Assembly (NCBI RefSeq): GCF_011806565.1
Contig: NZ_JAATOP010000014.1
Location: 1-64,000 of the forward strand
DNA from: Marivivens donghaensis
Lineage (GTDB): Bacteria; Pseudomonadota; Alphaproteobacteria; Rhodobacterales; Rhodobacteraceae
Reading direction: 5' to 3'
DNA: 64,000 nucleotides
Shown: in pieces, positions 16,856-25,887 of the stretch
Layout: the number at the start of each line of letters is the position of its first letter
Numbering within the stretch: position 1 is the first letter of the stretch
Notes under the pieces: generated by a model
Database searches by the model: none
Told to the model about the DNA's origin: nothing
The model's input: only the letters and a program-made list of their open reading frames with translations
Translations under genes and position numbers: made by a program

Positions 16856-19477
16856 TTACAAAATATCGCTGAGGTGGATCGCCACGACGACGGGCCGCTC
16901 AAGCAGGATGCCCGCCATCCGCGCACCGTCCTTGCCCCACGCCAGCCCCGCCGGCCCTTGGCTGTGGTCAAACGCGTTCGGCGCGATGTCGTCGCCGCTG
17001 AGGTCCGACCACGACAGTGCATTCCAACTGCTAAGGTCCGTAGGCGTTTGCGGGGCGTCGCCGGTTGGGGCGTTCAGCCCGAAGGTCAGCCCCTTTTTCG
17101 GCTGGACGAAGGTGAGGAAATAGCCCGGATCGCCATCCAATGAAACGCCGCCCAGATCGGGGAAGCCGACGTAGGACAGATCGCGGGAAAGCTTTCCGTA
17201 CATGATCGGCAAGACCGGCGTCGTCCGCGTCAGGTCGATGGTGCGCTGGCCGTTTTCCATGACCGCCTTGCAGAGCATCACCTGAATATCGGGGAACTTC
17301 TCCAGCAGCGGGGTGCGCATGACGGTGACAAAGCCAACTTGCGGCGCTTCGCCATGCTCGCCCAAATCGGTGTCGCCCCAATCGCCGATGGGTTCGATAT
17401 CGGGGTTCAGCGGGCTCCCGTCCGTCGGCGCGGGAAAGGCGCGGCGGATGGGGGAGGCGTTGTTCGGCACGGGCATCCCGCGCCAGCGCAACTCGCGCAG
17501 CAGCTCGTGGTTCGCGCCGACCATCACGGCCTCCATCGCGCGGGGATCGTAGAACACGCCAGTGAGCGAGTTCTCGGGCATCTCGCGCAGGTTGGGGGCG
17601 ATGAGTTCGGGCGAGTCCTCGAGCAGCATTTCGAACAGCGGATCGGGCCAGACCGGATCGTGGATCAGGCGGAGGGGCAGGCTGTCGCCGTCCAGCTCTC
17701 CCGCGCCGCCGATACGCTGCGCGATGCGGGGCGGAACGCTGTTGGCAGGGTCGAGGGCGCGTTTGATGCCATCCGGAATGCGGCCCGCGCGGTCATCGAT
17801 GTCTTTGAATTTGGGTGCGTCTTTGGGCAGGAAGGACCGGTCGTAAGTGTCCTGCGCCCACGCCTGCATTTCCTCGTCCGCGGGATTGACCTTGGGCCGA
17901 TCATTCGGATTGCGCTCGAGGAGCTGGCCCAGCAATGCGGCGACCGTCTGCTCCACGTCGATCGAGGAAGAGCCGACGCCTGTCTGGTTGATGAGCGTGT
18001 CGACCAGATCGTCGGGCATCGCGGCCCCCGCGACGTGATCGGCGTCGGCAAAGGCATCAGCAGCGTTCTGGGCACCGGTCTGCATATCCTCGGGCGTAAG
18101 GCCGCGCCTGCCCGCCTGCCGCGCCACGGCGGAGGACAGCGCCACGTCGAGAACGGTTCCTTCGACGCGCTTTTTCAGCGAGGTTTTTCTGCCGTCATTG
18201 TCCATGATGCGGGTCCGCGCAGCGGCGGGACCGGCAAAGCCGACGAGCGATGTGATCGACGCGCTCCCCAGCGTACGGGTCGTTTGAGCGTTGAGCTGGC
18301 GGGCCGCGTGAGCGCGGGAGATGATGGCGTTCGCGTCTTTCATCGCGCCTGCGTCCTCACCGATGAAGGCGACCATTTCTTCCTGTCGTTTGCGCACGAT
18401 ATTGGTGCCCGCCCCCGCGAGCCTGCGCAGACCGAAATCGCGGTTGACGCTCTGGAACCACTCTGTCGAAGCTGACGAATGCGCGTCGTCTTCGTCCGCA
18501 TAGGCGCGGCCATAGGACGGGATCGGCATCTCTGATGAAAAGTGCGGTGATAGGGCGCCGTCGAGCGCTTCGTTAAAGATGTCCACGGGCATTTCGTCGG
18601 GGTTACGCTGCGCAAACGGGTCGTGGATAGGGATGAACAGCGTGCGGTCGACGACCATCTGCTGATCCAGTTCCTTGATCGGTGACAGGAACTTGGCGGA
18701 CATCGGGAACTCTGCCGGATCGTCATCCAGATCGAACGCGGTCAGATCGCGCAGCATGTCCTCCGCGCCGCGACCCGCGCCTGTGGTGAAGGTCCAGTGA
18801 TGATAGACGGGCATGGTCAGCGCATCGTCGCCGCGCTGCCACGCATAAAGCGTCTGGCCCGTCGGTTCCTGCCCCAATCCGGCGAGGCGCCCGTCCTCGA
18901 ATAGCGGCACGACGCAGGCGGTGTACTTGGTGCGCGGCTTGAGTTGTTGCAGGCTGACGAGGCGGGCGATAGCTCGCTCACCTGGTTCGGTGTCGAGCGA
19001 TTTGCCGTCGGGATCGTGGATATGCGCGCCCATCTGGACGTGGTTGGGCTCTGGCAGCAAGGCGCCGCCCGACACAGAGGCCGTCGCCAGCCCCGCCGCG
19101 CTGACGGTCACGCGGGTGTCGCCGATACTGACGCTGCACAGGTCGGACGGGAAACACAGCAACGCCATCCAAGGGTCGATGCCCATGTCGTTGTTCCAGC
19201 CGTGCGGGCTCAGCACCCACGGCAACATCGGGTCGGTGAATTCGACATACGGCAGGCCGCCCGCGCGCATATCGACGCTGCCCGCGACGGGGTAGTTTTT
19301 GCCGATCGCAGTGGGCTGGAGGGCGGAAACATTACCCGGACCGGCCAGTGACAGGTCGATCTCCACGGTTTCGGTGGAGCCGCCCTTTTTCACATCGAGC
19401 GTAAAGGACACCGCATCGCGGTCACCGCCAAGTGTGCGCATGCCGCGGCGGGCGTAGGCGTAGAAACGGCCGCTCAT
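16856..19477 (-). CDS. Large conserved protein of unknown function, third gene of five-gene operon
   Basis: 873 residues, no signal peptide or membrane helix. The N-terminal third appears beta-rich. A motif near residues 645-685 reads MVGANHELLRELRWRGMPVP; I recall similar N-H-E-L-x-R-E-L-x-W segments in uncharacterised proteins. Charged helical stretches lie at about 380-560. The C-terminus (FLTFVQPKKGLTFGLNAPT and after) is beta-like. It overlaps the 1117-residue gene start by 4 bases (ATGA). No catalytic motif was identified. Confidence 0.75.
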   Translation of the reverse strand: MSGRFYAYARRGMRTLGGDRDAVSFTLDVKKGGSTETVEIDLSLAGPGNVSALQPTAIGKNYPVAGSVDMRAGGLPYVEFTDPMLPWVLSPHGWNNDMGIDPWMALLCFPSDLCSVSIGDTRVTVSAAGLATASVSGGALLPEPNHVQMGAHIHDPDGKSLDTEPGERAIARLVSLQQLKPRTKYTACVVPLFEDGRLAGLGQEPTGQTLYAWQRGDDALTMPVYHHWTFTTGAGRGAEDMLRDLTAFDLDDDPAEFPMSAKFLSPIKELDQQMVVDRTLFIPIHDPFAQRNPDEMPVDIFNEALDGALSPHFSSEMPIPSYGRAYADEDDAHSSASTEWFQSVNRDFGLRRLAGAGTNIVRKRQEEMVAFIGEDAGAMKDANAIISRAHAARQLNAQTTRTLGSASITSLVGFAGPAAARTRIMDNDGRKTSLKKRVEGTVLDVALSSAVARQAGRRGLTPEDMQTGAQNAADAFADADHVAGAAMPDDLVDTLINQTGVGSSSIDVEQTVAALLGQLLERNPNDRPKVNPADEEMQAWAQDTYDRSFLPKDAPKFKDIDDRAGRIPDGIKRALDPANSVPPRIAQRIGGAGELDGDSLPLRLIHDPVWPDPLFEMLLEDSPELIAPNLREMPENSLTGVFYDPRAMEAVMVGANHELLRELRWRGMPVPNNASPIRRAFPAPTDGSPLNPDIEPIGDWGDTDLGEHGEAPQVGFVTVMRTPLLEKFPDIQVMLCKAVMENGQRTIDLTRTTPVLPIMYGKLSRDLSYVGFPDLGGVSLDGDPGYFLTFVQPKKGLTFGLNAPTGDAPQTPTDLSSWNALSWSDLSGDDIAPNAFDHSQGPAGLAWGKDGARMAGILLERPVVVAIHLSDIL

Positions 19478-22400
19478 GCGCTGACCTCCGTCGTGCGGAC
19501 CGCACCTTTGCCGAGGATGGCGCGGGGTGCGGGCTTGGTTGTCGAAATGGTCAGCGTGCTGTCGGTCATCACGTAGGTTTCGTCGCTGATGGTGATCTTG
19601 CGCTTTGGTTTGGCCTTGGGCGCGGGGCCGATGTTGCGCGCCAGCGACGCGGTCCCCACGGGACGGATGCGGCGAGCGGGGGCAAAGTCGGCGCCGGATG
19701 GTTCGGGCGCGTCGATGATGATGAGGTCTTCGCTGTCATCCACGACCACCGAGTCCGCCATCGGGAAATCGACGGTGGTGGTAAAGACCGCGCCGGACTC
19801 CATTTCCTCGAACGACGGAGAGGACAGTTTTTCGTTATCTGTCAATGTCTTGAAGTTACCAGGCGCAAAGCGGGCGATGTTCCTGGTGGCGGGGTTGTGG
19901 ACGGCGTTGTCCTCGTCCTTGATCCGCAGCACATCGAATATGTCGTCGCCCGTGACCGCCGCGCCGCCGAAGTGGTCGAGCTTCAGACCCAGCGGTACGC
20001 AGTCTTGCGACAGCGACACGGGCGCGTCGGGCATGACGCGGTCGGTGCAGTTCGTCAGCACGAAGTGCGTCGTCTCGGTTTTGCCAGCGCCCCACGATTG
20101 CGGCATCCGTAGCCGTTCGAGCAGATGGTCCGCCCAGACGTTTTCGGGGGGCAGGGTGCTTTGCTGGGTGTCGCCGAAGGACTTGTCGAAATGCACCTCG
20201 ACATCCCAGAACAGCACCTTGATCCCCGCGTTGCCTTTGGCCCGCCACGGTCCCGGACCGCTGAGCTGACCGCTCAGCCAGACGGAGCAGAGCGTATCGC
20301 GCCCCCGCTTGATCGTTGCGCTCGCGTGGACATCGGCCTGAAGGTAGAGCGGGCTGAAGATGATCAGCACGTCAAAACCGAGGTCTGCCAGAACAGTGAA
20401 GCCTTTGAGTTTCGCGTTCAGGTCCAGCCCCGCGCCGAACTGGAGGCTGTTGCTGGTCAGCGCGAAATAGCCCGTCGCGATCAGTTTGAAATTGCTGGAG
20501 TTGGCGACGACGAGCGTCAGTCGGTCGATGCTCGGGAAACCTTCGGGCGGCTCGAAATCGGGATGGAACCCGCCGATAGAGGCCGCGAATTCCGCCCTAG
20601 TTCCCCAGCACGACCGGATTGCAAAACCGCCCGACAGGGACATGCCTGCGATGACGGAATCGTGGATCGAGCCCTCCATATCGAAGCGCTGCGCGGTCAG
20701 GTCGAGCACGCCCGCGACGTCGATATTGATGCTGGCAATCGGCTCTTCGGGCTTGGGCAGGTTCATCCCGATGCTGCCGATGAGGATGATGCGCAGCGGC
20801 TCGGGCAGGGTGACGGCCAGCGCGATATCGGCGGTGATGATCGTCGGCGCGCCCCAGCTGAGCTTGACCGTCGGGCCAAGCACGTACTGCCCGCGGGTGA
20901 CGGGAAAAATGGCCGAGGCGTCTTGGAGTAGCTGCGGCCCGTCCTCTGCGGGGTTTTCGGGCGACAGCAGATCACCCGCACGCCCCGCGCGGACCACATC
21001 GAACAGCGCGTCGGTGTCTACATCGCGGTTGATCCCCACGAGGCCGCCCACGCCGAGCAGATTGAACCCGAACCCGAGCGCAATGGGGGGGAACTGCCCC
21101 GACATAAACAGGATCAGCGACCAGCCGTCCTCGCCATCCGGCATCTGGGTGTCGAGGATGCCGAAGGCGGTGATGCCGATCGCTTCGACCTGCAAACTCA
21201 GCACGCCCTGATAGCGGCCGATGTCGGGCAGGCATTCGATGAAACCGCCCCCCGACACGGGGCCCGCATCGACCGAAACGCCCATGCCTGTGGGCGGCAC
21301 GAATTTTACGCCAGCAAAGCTGGGGCCCTCGGACAGCACAAGGTCAAAGCCCGTTTCGACACCGATCCCCGTGATCGCGCCGGATACAGGGCCGATGCTC
21401 ATGGAGGCGTCCAGCGTGGCGCGGATACGCACGCCAAAGCCGCCGCCTGGCGCGGGGTCGGCGGGCAGGACAGAGATCGTGATCGCCTCGATCCGCAGCG
21501 CGTCCCCGAACCCGAGGTCCGTGGGGTATCGCGCGGTAAAGCCCGTCGCGCCCATCGACAGATAGAACCCGTCCTTCGTCGACCAGCCCGCCATCGGTTT
21601 GAAGCCGGTCGTGATGCCTTCGGGCGGCAGCAGGCTGGCAATGAACCCGTCCGCGTCAGCCGCCGACAGGGTGAAATCGAGCGTGTCCAGCTTCGCCTCG
21701 GTCCGCAGGTCGAAATTGCCGGGATCGAGTTTGACCTTCACCCCCGCGCGGTAATTCGCGGCGTGCATCGACAGCGGCCCGAACTTGTAGGTTTCGTCAT
21801 AGCCGTCGCCTTGCAGCTCCACGCCTAGATCAACGGGCGGAGCCGCCGCGCCGGTCGTGATGCCGTCCGGCGTGATCGTCATCTGCATCATGTCGACGGC
21901 ATCGGTCGCGGCAGAGAAAATAAGGTCGGTGTTGTTGCCCAGATCGACCGAGGTCTGCCCCTCGCCGTTAATGCTCAGCAGCGCCTTGAGCGACCGGTTC
22001 TGGATGTCGCCTTGCAACGTCAACTTGGCCGCCGCAGCGGGATTGATAGATTGGAAGATCGTCCAGATCAGCAGGAGGTCGTCGGGGTTCGCCTCGACAT
22101 TGGCGGGCAGATTGGCGTTCGCCGCCTCCATGATCTGCGCCCGCAGTCCCATCGCGCCGAGCAGGAACGCCACCGCCGCAACGAGCTGCGCGGCATCGAA
22201 ATCCTGCTCGCCAAAGCCGACGGTCTCCTGCACCGCGTCTAGCGGATCGCCGATCACCTCCGCGATCCGCGCAAAATCGAACTGGCGAGTGGTCCCCGCA
22301 ATCAACGCCGCGTCATTCCCGACCCCGATAAAACAAAGCACCTGCCAGACGGCGGGATAGTAGCGCGACAGGTAGACAGCGATGAGATGCTCGGTGACCA

Positions 22401-22827
22401 GCTTGGCCACTTCGTCCGGAGACGGGAGGGAGGCGATTGCGTCCGGCAGTTCGTCCCGCAGATCTTGGACGGCGGCGACGAACGTCCTCACCGCTTCGAT
22501 GGCTTCGATCAACTGCTCCACGTCTGCCATGTCGAAGTTCGGATCGTCGAACTGGCTCTTAGCCGTCGCAATTGTCGTGCGAAGACCTGACACGGCGGTC
22601 GCGAAAGTTTCTGCAACGGCTTCGGTCGGAAGTTCGGGCAATTCAATGCCGCAATCAGTGACGAATTCGCGAAGCTCTTCGGCGCGTTCGTTCAGGGATA
22701 CGGTCGTCGTGCTGTCGATGGTGAAGTCGTAGACGATGCGATTCTGCGACGGCAGCGACAAGAACGAAAGTGGCTCCAGCAGGCGCTCGATTTCACGGAT
22801 GAGAATGGCGGGTACAGCTTGGGTCAT
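19474..22827 (-). CDS. DUF6603-like large beta-rich protein
   Basis: 1117 residues. Residues 1-260 are largely helical. Residues about 340-960 are a long series of alternating beta strands with the landmarks GFGFNLLGVGGLVGINRDVD, WGAPTIITADIALAVTLPEP, GGFHPDFEPPEGFPSIDRL and LTSNSLQFGAGLDL. I recall this pattern as the DUF6603 family of large uncharacterised bacterial proteins. The C-terminus is acidic, then basic (APKAKPKRKITISDETY). There is no signal peptide. The repeated amphipathic strands could form a solenoid, barrel or groove; this is inference. It overlaps both neighbours by 4 bases. Confidence 0.75.
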   Translation of the reverse strand: MTQAVPAILIREIERLLEPLSFLSLPSQNRIVYDFTIDSTTTVSLNERAEELREFVTDCGIELPELPTEAVAETFATAVSGLRTTIATAKSQFDDPNFDMADVEQLIEAIEAVRTFVAAVQDLRDELPDAIASLPSPDEVAKLVTEHLIAVYLSRYYPAVWQVLCFIGVGNDAALIAGTTRQFDFARIAEVIGDPLDAVQETVGFGEQDFDAAQLVAAVAFLLGAMGLRAQIMEAANANLPANVEANPDDLLLIWTIFQSINPAAAAKLTLQGDIQNRSLKALLSINGEGQTSVDLGNNTDLIFSAATDAVDMMQMTITPDGITTGAAAPPVDLGVELQGDGYDETYKFGPLSMHAANYRAGVKVKLDPGNFDLRTEAKLDTLDFTLSAADADGFIASLLPPEGITTGFKPMAGWSTKDGFYLSMGATGFTARYPTDLGFGDALRIEAITISVLPADPAPGGGFGVRIRATLDASMSIGPVSGAITGIGVETGFDLVLSEGPSFAGVKFVPPTGMGVSVDAGPVSGGGFIECLPDIGRYQGVLSLQVEAIGITAFGILDTQMPDGEDGWSLILFMSGQFPPIALGFGFNLLGVGGLVGINRDVDTDALFDVVRAGRAGDLLSPENPAEDGPQLLQDASAIFPVTRGQYVLGPTVKLSWGAPTIITADIALAVTLPEPLRIILIGSIGMNLPKPEEPIASINIDVAGVLDLTAQRFDMEGSIHDSVIAGMSLSGGFAIRSCWGTRAEFAASIGGFHPDFEPPEGFPSIDRLTLVVANSSNFKLIATGYFALTSNSLQFGAGLDLNAKLKGFTVLADLGFDVLIIFSPLYLQADVHASATIKRGRDTLCSVWLSGQLSGPGPWRAKGNAGIKVLFWDVEVHFDKSFGDTQQSTLPPENVWADHLLERLRMPQSWGAGKTETTHFVLTNCTDRVMPDAPVSLSQDCVPLGLKLDHFGGAAVTGDDIFDVLRIKDEDNAVHNPATRNIARFAPGNFKTLTDNEKLSSPSFEEMESGAVFTTTVDFPMADSVVVDDSEDLIIIDAPEPSGADFAPARRIRPVGTASLARNIGPAPKAKPKRKITISDETYVMTDSTLTISTTKPAPRAILGKGAVRTTEVSA

Positions 22828-24872
22828 CGGTAGGCCACCACTTTGCGGTTTGCGACGAGGCGGCGTCCGAGGTGATCGGGCGGCGATTTGAACTTGAACT
22901 CACAGTATTTGTAGTCGTTGGGAAATCCGACGTCGGACCCCGCCTGAAGCGTCGCAAGGGATTGGCTGGGCGGGAGATATGCGCCGCCGCCAGTGGTTCT
23001 GAAATGATCGCTGTTATCTGCGAAATTCGGCAATGAAGCCGTCGCGCCGGTGTCATTGATGACCGAAATCGAGATCGTCCAATTTGGATAGTCATCCATC
23101 GCGGGTTTGCCGTTGGTCCCGCCGCCATGCGCTCGGTCAGGCATCGTGTGTTGGATCATGACGGAAGCTTGGTTGGTCGTCAGATTAAACGCGATTGGCG
23201 AAATCGAGGTCTTGAGCGCGACCATCTGGTTGCCAAGATCGTTGTTGGAATATTCTGCTGCGCTGGTTGAGGGGCCGAACTGATAGTGCGCGTCGGTCAC
23301 CGTGGTGGAGGTCGACGGCTGTTTGCCGAAGAAACTGATGTTCACGAGACCTGCGAACGGGTGGTTGGCGGTGAAGCCGATCAGGTAGGCGCCAACCAGT
23401 CCGATCGCGATCAACGCGATGGCGATCAGACCGATCGGGCCGGCTGCAGTGCCGATGCCGAGCGCAGGCCCCATCAATTGAAGCAGCGGCAAAACCGCGA
23501 GGCCGGCAGCGCTCGCTCCGGACAGAAGGTGCCCCATAGCGACCGAGGTGTCGTTCATCATGTCTGCTTGGGCGTAGCCTGTAGCCGCGCCGTAGATTTC
23601 AAAGATGGCGACAACCGTCCCCAGCACGAGGACGCCGGTCTTCGCGACCTTGAGCGCTGTGGCTCCGGCGAATTCTTCGATAACGCCTGCCGATTTGTAT
23701 GCGGCTTGGGTGGTTTCGAGAGACCAAGTTGCGACCTCTGCAACCTTTCCCGACAGAGAGAAAAGCGACTTGAGTGTGTCTGCCTTGTTGGTCGATGTCG
23801 CCAGTGACTTGAGCTCTGCAAACAGGCCGATCACATGGGGAAGGTTGTCGAAGATGTAGTTGGCGTTCCGCGTCAGCGCCTTGAGCGCCTTGGTCATGGG
23901 ATGGGCGTCGTTCGCCATCGTCGCATTGAACGCATTGGTCAGCGCGCGGACATCGTCGAACATCTGCACGAAGTCCGCACCTGCGTTATAGACCTTCAGC
24001 AGTTTGTTGAGATGCTGCTCGGGGACACTCGATTTGACGATAATCATTTGTCCCGCAACTTGCGTGTAGGACAGATAGACCTTCATTACGAAGTCACCGA
24101 TCTGCGCATTGGTCGGCGGCGCGGCAGAAGCAGATACGTTGCAAAGAATGTCGGCTCGTTGGGTGCTGTTCGCTATGGCGCTGTAGGCGTTGCCGGAAAT
24201 TTCAATCGGTAGATCTTCGGCAACTTTGGTCAGGCGCTCGACTGTGAACAGGCCCGTCGCGCTTGTGCTGGGGAGATCATCGAGCAGAGAGCCAGCTGAC
24301 AGGTTGCGCACTTCCTCAAGGCTATGGAGTTCCGGCGCATGGGCGCGAATGGCAGAGAGGCCCGCGAACAGTTCGGTGAGGAATAGCATCCGCTCAACGG
24401 CAGGCGCGGCGTCAAAGACATCCAGCAGGTTGTCGGTCGACAGCAGCAACCGCTGAAACGAAACAGGTAGCCAACCACCAGCTGCCCAGACTTTGTCTTT
24501 CAGTCCGGATGTGTTGCCGCGGTAGAATTCAGTAAGAGCGCCACTGAAGCAGCACATGAATTTTTCATCGAGCTCGTAGTGGGTTCTAATGACCTCAAAG
24601 CTTTCGTGCAGATTGCCTTGTATCTGTGCGCCAAGTGTCTTGGAATCCTGCGCGCTGCTCTGCTTGAGGTGCTCCATGGTTGAATTGATGAGGCGCCAGA
24701 GTTCGATAGCTTTCTGGGCATCGTCGGTCTTGCGCCCGACCTCTTTGAGTTTGCCTTGGAGCTTTGCGTGCCACGCAGGGTCGACTCGCTTTTTCGCGAT
24801 TGCATCGACCTCGTACATATAGCTGCGAAGCGGCGCGAGCCAGGGCATCAATTTGCCAGCAGGGTTCACCAT
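22824..24872 (-). CDS. Helical protein with membrane segments, first gene of five-gene operon
   Basis: 682 residues, unrecognised. Residues 1-400 are mainly helical. Two hydrophobic stretches follow: VLGTVVAIFEIYGAATGYA at about 420, and a longer one at about 455-505 containing GPIGLIAIALIAIGLVGAYL. The last 170 residues look beta-rich (DAHYQFGPSTSAAEYSN, then PNWTISISVINDTG). Such a layout (long helices, hydrophobic hairpin, beta tail) is seen in some pore-forming or translocated proteins, but nothing proves that here. Base composition looks lower in GC than the four genes downstream. No clear ribosome site precedes the ATG. Confidence 0.7.
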   Translation of the reverse strand: MVNPAGKLMPWLAPLRSYMYEVDAIAKKRVDPAWHAKLQGKLKEVGRKTDDAQKAIELWRLINSTMEHLKQSSAQDSKTLGAQIQGNLHESFEVIRTHYELDEKFMCCFSGALTEFYRGNTSGLKDKVWAAGGWLPVSFQRLLLSTDNLLDVFDAAPAVERMLFLTELFAGLSAIRAHAPELHSLEEVRNLSAGSLLDDLPSTSATGLFTVERLTKVAEDLPIEISGNAYSAIANSTQRADILCNVSASAAPPTNAQIGDFVMKVYLSYTQVAGQMIIVKSSVPEQHLNKLLKVYNAGADFVQMFDDVRALTNAFNATMANDAHPMTKALKALTRNANYIFDNLPHVIGLFAELKSLATSTNKADTLKSLFSLSGKVAEVATWSLETTQAAYKSAGVIEEFAGATALKVAKTGVLVLGTVVAIFEIYGAATGYAQADMMNDTSVAMGHLLSGASAAGLAVLPLLQLMGPALGIGTAAGPIGLIAIALIAIGLVGAYLIGFTANHPFAGLVNISFFGKQPSTSTTVTDAHYQFGPSTSAAEYSNNDLGNQMVALKTSISPIAFNLTTNQASVMIQHTMPDRAHGGGTNGKPAMDDYPNWTISISVINDTGATASLPNFADNSDHFRTTGGGAYLPPSQSLATLQAGSDVGFPNDYKYCEFKFKSPPDHLGRRLVANRKVVAYR

Positions 24873-24889
24873 AACAAACTCGTAAAAAT

Positions 24890-24915
24890 CGGACCTGAAA
24901 CACGTTCAGGGTCCG
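24890..24915 (-). terminator. Terminator-like hairpin in the leader of the five-gene operon
   Basis: On the minus strand the hairpin CGGACCCTGAA-CGTGT-TTCAGGTCCG (10 pairs, one bulge) is followed by ATTTTTACG, about 17 bases before the first start codon. It could end read-through from the transaldolase operon or act as an attenuator of the large operon. Confidence 0.5.
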
Positions 24916-25138
24916 GAGGGGGGCGAGTTCGGTCAAGAAAATTATTTCAGTAGTTGCGCGCGCCGGTCGCCGGAATTTCTCGTAAAGGGCGATCTGCAAA
25001 CGAAAAAACGCTGGCTCCTTGGTGGGCGGAGCGTTGCCGTGTCACCTAGGGTAGTGGGGTATTCCCCCAAAATGCGGGGGAGGGCGGTTTGTGAGAACGT
25101 TTATCTTCACCAGACGAATCAACGTTCCAGAAATGCAA
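24916..25138. other. Intergenic region between the five-gene operon and transaldolase
   Basis: No gene is seen. It contains a small hairpin CCCCC-AAAATGC-GGGGG (25064-25080) followed by AGGGCGGTTTGTGAG, which resembles the right arm and tail of the ribH2 terminator. The promoter of the large operon should lie here, but no convincing -35/-10 pair was found. Confidence 0.5.
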
Positions 25139-25160
25139 ACGGCGGCCCAAGAGCCGCCGT
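25134..25160 (-). terminator. Terminator of the transketolase-transaldolase operon
   Basis: A perfect 8-bp stem, ACGGCGGC (25139-25146) with GCCGCCGT (25153-25160), loop CCAAGA. On the minus strand it is followed by TTGCATTTC. It lies 63 bp after the transaldolase stop. Confidence 0.65.
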
Positions 25161-25222
25161 CTTAGCCCCGCGCGTACGGAGAGAGAAAGAGTGCACGCGC
25201 GAGGGATATCGTGGACCGATCC

Positions 25223-25876
25223 TTAGAGGATGGTCTGGCCGGTTGCTGCCCAGTCCTTCGAGAACTGCTCCAGACCTTTGTCGGTCAGGACGTGCTTGGC
25301 GAGGCCCTTGATGACGCTCGGCGGGATGGTGGCAACGTCGGCGCCGGCCAGAGCCGACTCTTTGACGTGGTTCGGGGTACGGATCGACGCTGCGAGGATC
25401 TCGGTCTCGAAGCCGTAGTTGTCGTAGATCTCGCGGATTTCGCGGATCAGTTCCATACCGTCGATGTTGATGTCATCGAGACGACCGATGAACGGCGAGA
25501 TGTAGGTCGCGCCTGCTTTGGCAGCCAGCAGAGCCTGGTTAGCCGAGAAGCAGAGGGTGACGTTGGTCTTGATGCCGTTGTTGGTGAAGTGGCGGCATGC
25601 CTTCAGACCGTCGAGGGTCAGCGGCAGCTTGATGACGACGTTGTCGGCGATCTTGGCGAGGTGCTCGCCTTCGGCGACCATACCGTCGTAATCCATCGCA
25701 GCGACTTCGGCCGAAACCGGACCGTCAACGAACGAGCAAATTTCAGCGATGACTTCTTTGAAGTCACGGCCCGACTTTGCGATCAGCGACGGGTTGGTGG
25801 TCACACCATCCAGCAGGCCGTAATCGTTCAGTTCCTTGATGTCTTCGACAACTGCGGTATCGACAAAAAATTTCAT
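25223..25876 (-). CDS. tal: Transaldolase, short TalC/FSA-type
   Basis: A 217-residue enzyme of the small transaldolase family, which moves a dihydroxyacetone unit between sugar phosphates (sedoheptulose-7-P with glyceraldehyde-3-P giving erythrose-4-P and fructose-6-P). It has the substrate motif [21 protein letters not shown], the Schiff-base lysine in NVVIKLPLT, and [11 protein letters not shown]. The short length excludes the 310-residue class. Fructose-6-phosphate aldolase is the close alternative. It lies 11 bp after transketolase on the same strand, so the two non-oxidative pentose-phosphate enzymes are co-expressed. Confidence 0.93.
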   Translation of the reverse strand: MKFFVDTAVVEDIKELNDYGLLDGVTTNPSLIAKSGRDFKEVIAEICSFVDGPVSAEVAAMDYDGMVAEGEHLAKIADNVVIKLPLTLDGLKACRHFTNNGIKTNVTLCFSANQALLAAKAGATYISPFIGRLDDINIDGMELIREIREIYDNYGFETEILAASIRTPNHVKESALAGADVATIPPSVIKGLAKHVLTDKGLEQFSKDWAATGQTIL

Positions 25877-25887
25877 GTCTTCTCTCC

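Noticed and set aside
14540-17381. Several long plus-strand frames opposite the five-gene operon
   Set aside because: They follow from high GC at codon third positions; the minus-strand genes have overlapping stop/start spacing and consistent composition, the plus frames do not.
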